A stretch of 6,434 nucleotides of DNA, taken from assembly GCA_002482685.1 (NCBI GenBank), contig DLGL01000077.1:1344-7777 (forward strand), read 5' to 3'. The position numbers and the translations under genes were made by a program. The notes below the pieces were generated by a model. It made no database searches. It was not told the DNA's origin and worked only from the letters and a program-made list of their open reading frames with translations. Positions within the stretch are counted from its first letter, which is position 1. Every line of letters begins with the position of its first letter. The stretch comes from Bacteriovoracaceae bacterium UBA7695. Its GTDB lineage: Bacteria; Bdellovibrionota; Bacteriovoracia; Bacteriovoracales; Bacteriovoracaceae. Below are positions 6,414 to 6,434 of this stretch, piece by piece.

Positions 6414-6434
6414 AAACTGCCCGACTTGATTGGT

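Overview
The window reads as chromosomal DNA of a Gram-negative, moderately AT-rich bacterium that invests heavily in its envelope. The style of the genes (a very long LamG-repeat surface protein, an AsmA/DUF748-like protein followed by small lipoproteins, many short hypothetical exported proteins) recalls the Bdellovibrionota, for example Bacteriovorax-like predators. That placement is inference from gene style only; there is no rRNA or marker gene here.

Layout. (1) Positions 2-2464, + strand: the 3' part of a large secreted or surface protein with two LamG/concanavalin-like domains and a cysteine-bearing C-terminal third; its start lies outside the window. (2) 2549-3496, + strand: an exported 315-residue protein with a signal peptide, an HxHG motif and an SC..G..G motif, suggestive of a caspase-like (clan CD or DUF4347-like) fold. 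(3) 3474-4328, - strand: an integral-membrane fatty acid desaturase-family protein with full histidine boxes. It converges on gene 2 and overlaps it by 23 nt, and a terminator-like hairpin for gene 2 lies inside its C-terminal codons. (4) 4329-4535: a 207-nt divergent intergenic region with a possible 44-codon ORF whose stop codon sits in the loop of an A/U-rich hairpin just before the next ribosome binding site. (5) 4536-6413, + strand: a tightly coupled three-gene operon made of an inner-membrane-anchored AsmA/DUF748-like protein, a lipoprotein with a degenerate OmpA-like domain, and a 68-residue proline/alanine-rich lipoprotein. Adjacent genes overlap by 11 nt and 1 nt.

Functional reading. 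Every clear product is predicted to be exported or membrane-bound. The operon looks like one envelope module: an anchored periplasmic beta-rich protein plus two outer-membrane-type lipoproteins, possibly concerned with lipid traffic or with holding the outer membrane to the wall. The desaturase would adjust membrane lipid unsaturation. No mobile element, tRNA, rRNA or CRISPR array was seen. The least described items are the caspase-like exported protein and the operon with its leader.
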